Assembly (NCBI RefSeq): GCF_019249795.2
Contig: NZ_CP156892.1
Location: 62,001-126,000 of the forward strand
From: Segatella copri
GTDB lineage: Bacteria > Bacteroidota > Bacteroidia > Bacteroidales > Bacteroidaceae
Reading direction: 5' to 3'
Length of the DNA stretch: 64,000 bases
Position 1 is the stretch's first letter, and every line of letters starts with the position of its first letter. The notes beneath the pieces were generated by a model. That model did not search any database, was not told the DNA's origin, and saw nothing but the letters and a program-made list of their open reading frames with translations. Position numbers and translations under genes: made by a program. This document shows positions 60,850 through 64,000 of the stretch, piece by piece.

Positions 60850-63177
60850 CTATTTCACATATTTTTTGCCATTTTTGATATAGATGCCATGAGTAGGCTC
60901 TTTGCTGAGCTTACGACCTTGCAAGTCATATATACCATTTAGAGATGTGTTATCAGCCTCATTGTTGGTTATAACTTGGATGCCCTTTATGGCAGTTGTT
61001 GCTCCCTCGCCGACCTCATCTATGCTGATAGAACGGGATTTTGATGCCTGTGACATGTTAGAACTATTACGATTACTTACCGTAAGATACCAACGCTGTG
61101 CACCAACTTCGGTAGAAGGGTTTAACGGAGCTATGAGTCCTTGCTTGTTGAGAGCATATACGGCAACTGATGATTCATCCTGACCTAATCCACTTTGTGG
61201 AGTGTAGATGCCAGTGAAGTTATACTTGCGAGTCATGCTCATGCAGTAGTATGTCTTCGATTCTGCCTTATGCAACTTGACATTATTGATAGTGATAGTC
61301 TTGCTTCCGCTATCTTTTGTTCTCAACAAGTATGGGGTGTTAGCCTCAAACTCTCCAGATGTAGCCTTCTTCACTTCGAGTACCGTCTCATAGCCGCTGC
61401 CATCTTTCTTCTCGTACTCATGGAAATTGTTGATGCTTGCCACGGTGATGCCGTTGTCTGTCCAGTCTGTAGCCTGAGTCTCGAAAGGCACGTACACAGC
61501 CTGCCACTGGTCTGCGCCGAGATAGTTGCGTGTATTTCAGCGTTGGGGCAGTGAAGTCCACAGGGCTGTCGTAAGCCGCATTGTCATTGATGTCAACAGG
61601 CTCGGCTGCCTTGTATGAACCGTCAGACTCCGCTGTTAGCTTAATAATGTTGTCTTTGTTGCCACAGAAGTCCTTGATGTACTTTGTTCCATCTTTTAAT
61701 TGTGGCATATAGCGCATTCCTCGCTATAAAGATTTGACGTTCCTTCATCAGCCTTTTCTGCCATCTGATAGTTGTGAGACAACTTGTCGCCTTCTGGTTT
61801 GTTTGCATATTCACCAATACGGGTTGTCCCGTCGCAAGAGAAGAGGGGTGCTTTATATACAGTATTGTGGTCAGTGGATTTCAAGACTGGATAAGCGTCA
61901 GCATTCTCACCCAACTTCTGATACCATGCCAAGGTGCTTTCTTCGGTAGAAACAGATTTGGAACCATTAAGTAGCCATGCCACCTCGCCACTTTTAAACC
62001 GATCTTTGGACATTTCCACTGCCTTGCCATTCTCATCATCCTTTCCTCCTATACCGCCTTTACCGTCTGCGACTGTGCCACTAAGATAATAGCAATTTGT
62101 TATTGGACCTTCATAGTTATCGCCGCACACGCCGCCGACAGAATATTGTCCGCTTACAGAAGCTGTGTTATAGCAGTTTTTGATTGTGCCACTGTTATTG
62201 CCGCACACCCCGCCTATTGTTTCTTTTCCTCTGACAGTGCCTTCATTAAAGCAATTTGTTATTGTACTTGTACCATCCGAGTTATCGCCGCACACGCCGC
62301 CGACTTTTTTACCTGTTACGCTTACAGAAGCTGTGTTATAGCAGCTTTTGATTGTGCCACCATAGTTATAGCCGCACACGCCGCCGATATTAAGAACATC
62401 ATAATCACCTGTTCCGCTGACAGTGCCTTCATTAAAGCTGTTTTCTATTATTCCGCCTTTTTCATTATATCTTCTTTCATTATATCCGCACACGCCGCCT
62501 ATTGTTTCTTTTCCTCTGACAGAACCTGTATTTTTGCAATCTTTGACAGTGCCACTGTTATAGCCGCACACGCCGCCTATTCTATACTCGTTTTCTTTGC
62601 CAATTACAGTGCTGCTGTTAGAACAGTTTTGGAGTTCGCCAGAATTCGATCCGCACACGCCGCCTATATACGGACAGTTACTGGACTGAAAATATGAATC
62701 CGAAACTCCTACGTTGGAAATCTTGCCTTCGGCTCCTATGCAGCCAAACAAGCCAACATACCATGAGTTAGATTTATTGAAATACAATCCGCTGATGGTG
62801 TGTCCATTGCCATCAAAGGTGCCAGTATATGCATCATCATCAGAAGAAGATTTACCAATAGGTATCCATTCTATAAAGTCGTTTCCGCTTACCAGATCTT
62901 TATTTGGGTCAAGAACGCCCGTATTCACGATAATGTCATCCGTGAGGATTGCATTGGCAGATAAATCCTTTTTGACGCCTGGAAGCGTACCATTCACCAG
63001 ACCTGCAAACCAATAAAGTTCTTCAGCAGTACCAATTTTATATGGGGTTCCTGCGCCATCACCTTCCGGTATTTTTAGATCAATACTTTTCGCCAACATC
63101 ATGGTTGGCATAATCATGGTTGTCACGAACAAAAGCATCGTGAAAAGCCATCTCAATTTTACAAAATTCGTTTTCAT
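60850..63177 (-). pseudogene. GLUG-repeat surface protein with C-terminal sorting-like domain, two frameshifts
   Basis: From the start at 63177 (signal peptide MKTNFVKLRWLFTMLLFVTT) 494 residues are open, with seven or eight GLUG repeats (IGGVCGYNSGTVKDCKNTGS and similar). The frame stops at about 61696 after AICHN, but the protein continues in a second frame (LKDGTKYIKDFCGNKDNIIK) and, after about 61530, in a third (RNYLGADQWQAVYVPFETQA). It ends in a typical C-terminal sorting-like domain (LNGIYDLQGRKL through GIYIKNGKKYVK). Two small indels thus break one gene of about 770 codons. Confidence 0.8.
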
Positions 63178-63276
63178 ATTGTTAGTTATTAAATTAATAT
63201 TTTCTTGTAAAAAAAAATACTTTTGTGCATTCAGCCAAATCTTGCCACTATGCAGCGGCATTATCCACCGAAGCAC

Positions 63277-63534
63277 CTATTCTCTCATTGCCGTCAGATA
63301 TACTGTCATTCCCAGGATGATGACGAAAGACTGTCTGAGAAACAGATAGATATAATATCTTCCTCTCTTGATGAAATCACAGAAACTGTAGCGAGCCTTG
63401 TTGTTTCCATCAAGATATATCCTGTAGTCTTGAACCATGGCATAGCTCATGACTATGGCGAACAGCAGAAGAAACAATGCCACTATAAAAATAGCCTGTT
63501 CCTCTTTCGTGAAAGTCTCTATCATATTTTCCAT
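63277..63534 (-). CDS. Small membrane protein upstream of the GLUG gene
   Basis: 85 residues, with two hydrophobic segments (EQAIFIVALFLLLFAIVMSY, about 12-31, and YLFLRQSFVIILGMTVYLTA, about 63-82) around a basic, Tyr-rich loop. No named domain is recognised. The first ATG (63534) lies only 4 nt after a TAnnTTTG box, so the mRNA may be leaderless or start at the ATG three codons on. It is 99 nt upstream of the GLUG gene on the same strand. Confidence 0.65.
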   Translation of the reverse strand: MENMIETFTKEEQAIFIVALFLLLFAIVMSYAMVQDYRIYLDGNNKARYSFCDFIKRGRYYIYLFLRQSFVIILGMTVYLTAMRE

Positions 63535-63538
63535 GGTG

Positions 63539-63546
63539 CAAATATA
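63539..63546 (-). promoter_or_regulatory. TAnnTTTG -7 box for the small membrane protein gene
   Basis: The minus-strand TATATTTG is followed by CACCATGG, placing the predicted transcription start at or next to the ATG. Confidence 0.6.
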
Positions 63547-63688
63547 GTATTTTTTTCGAAAAAAGTGTTGCTTTCCTATAAAAAAGTGTCTATTTTCTAT
63601 GTTTTAGGTGTCTACTTCCTGCAAGTAGCCCCCCTTAACAATTTGTTCCCTTCAGTGATGCGTTTTCCTGGTATTTATCGAAAAATGG

Positions 63689-63855
63689 TTAATCCTGCTT
63701 TTTATCCTCCGGGGCTACATTTTCAGCCATTTTCTCCCGCCATTCGGTAGGAGTACAGCCTTCCTTTAACTTGAAAATGCGGTATAGATAGGTTCGGGCA
63801 GAGAAGCCACAAAACGTATCTTGGCAAGCCAGAGGCGGAAGGTGAAGTTTAGGCA
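63689..63855 (-). pseudogene. Remnant of an AraC-type helix-turn-helix protein
   Basis: The minus-strand frame ending at 63689 reads CGFSARTYLYRIFKLKEGCT followed by PTEWREK, which is the second helix-turn-helix of AraC-type domains. Immediately upstream, the part resembling the preceding helix (FTSCLNFTFRLWLAKIRF) is in a different frame and lacks the residues that normally separate the two, so a deletion or frameshift is likely. The upstream boundary is approximate and may continue past the window. Confidence 0.5.
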
Positions 63856-64000
63856 TGAAGTGAAGTAGCGTGTATCCCCCGCCGGCGCACCAGCCTTCCA
63901 GTTTCTTTCACTTCTCTTTCCGGAGTCTTTCAGAAAGCTTCGGGTGTAAAGTCTTTTCCTTGTCAGTATATTCAAGTAACTTGCGAAACTATAGTTACCA

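Noticed and set aside
63766..63975. 69-codon minus-strand frame at the window edge
   Set aside because: Only part of it resembles an AraC helix and the continuation is in a different frame; reported as a remnant and not as a gene.

Overview
The window is a stretch of a Bacteroidota chromosome, most likely Prevotella/Segatella of the P. copri type. The evidence is many TAnnTTTG -7 boxes (the Bacteroidota sigma-ABfr promoter), few Shine-Dalgarno sites, and many lineage-restricted families (DUF4270, DUF4348, DUF4248, DUF4491, DUF6169, a BT4734-type VapE protein, HU-like proteins with an extra domain, GLUG surface proteins). The species assignment is inference.

Left part (1-16.3 kb), mostly housekeeping: the 3' end of a Rel/SpoT (p)ppGpp enzyme; a minus-strand group of SPOR lipoprotein, ruvX, def and a TPR protein; a small envelope-stress-like trio (YtxH, holin-like, hypothetical); a minus-strand metallo-hydrolase/murB/DUF4348 group divergent from pheS; a TonB-dependent receptor; a biotin-dependent carboxyltransferase cluster (mmdA, an MmdE-like small protein, a biotin carrier); and a MoeB/ThiF-like E1 enzyme.

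Accessory island (16.4-26.7 kb): a minus-strand operon coding a type III-like Mod methyltransferase, a Res helicase-nuclease, a small protein, a DndD-like SMC ATPase, a DndE-like/HerA ATPase fusion and a truncated HNH-type fragment. No phosphorothioation genes (DndA or DndC) are present. Two nearly identical palindromic repeats in inverted orientation bracket it. The operon has a strong promoter and a predicted leader of about 420 nt rich in inverted repeats. Two small gene pairs of toxin-antitoxin-like layout lie at its edges. This is the best candidate for an incompletely described defence system.

Middle (27-45 kb): an HU-like regulator divergent from sbcDC, with both genes carrying 21-22-nt tandem arrays that begin at their predicted transcription starts; panD and panC; a short glycogen-synthase-like protein with a DUF4270 lipoprotein; a free-standing candidate non-coding RNA unit; a UvrD/PcrA helicase, mtgA, an OmpA-like lipoprotein, proS and small hypothetical genes.

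Right part (44-64 kb): an AraC regulator beside a TolC-HlyD-MFS tripartite efflux operon; a PurF paralogue without the nucleophilic cysteine; a phosphohexomutase; DUF4491, rlmH and uvrA; then a decayed accessory region with a stop-interrupted small gene, VapE and DUF4248 with a large stem-loop between them, a twice-frameshifted GLUG surface protein, a short KPS-type peptide gene and an AraC remnant.

No rRNA gene, tRNA gene, CRISPR array or intact insertion sequence was recognised.
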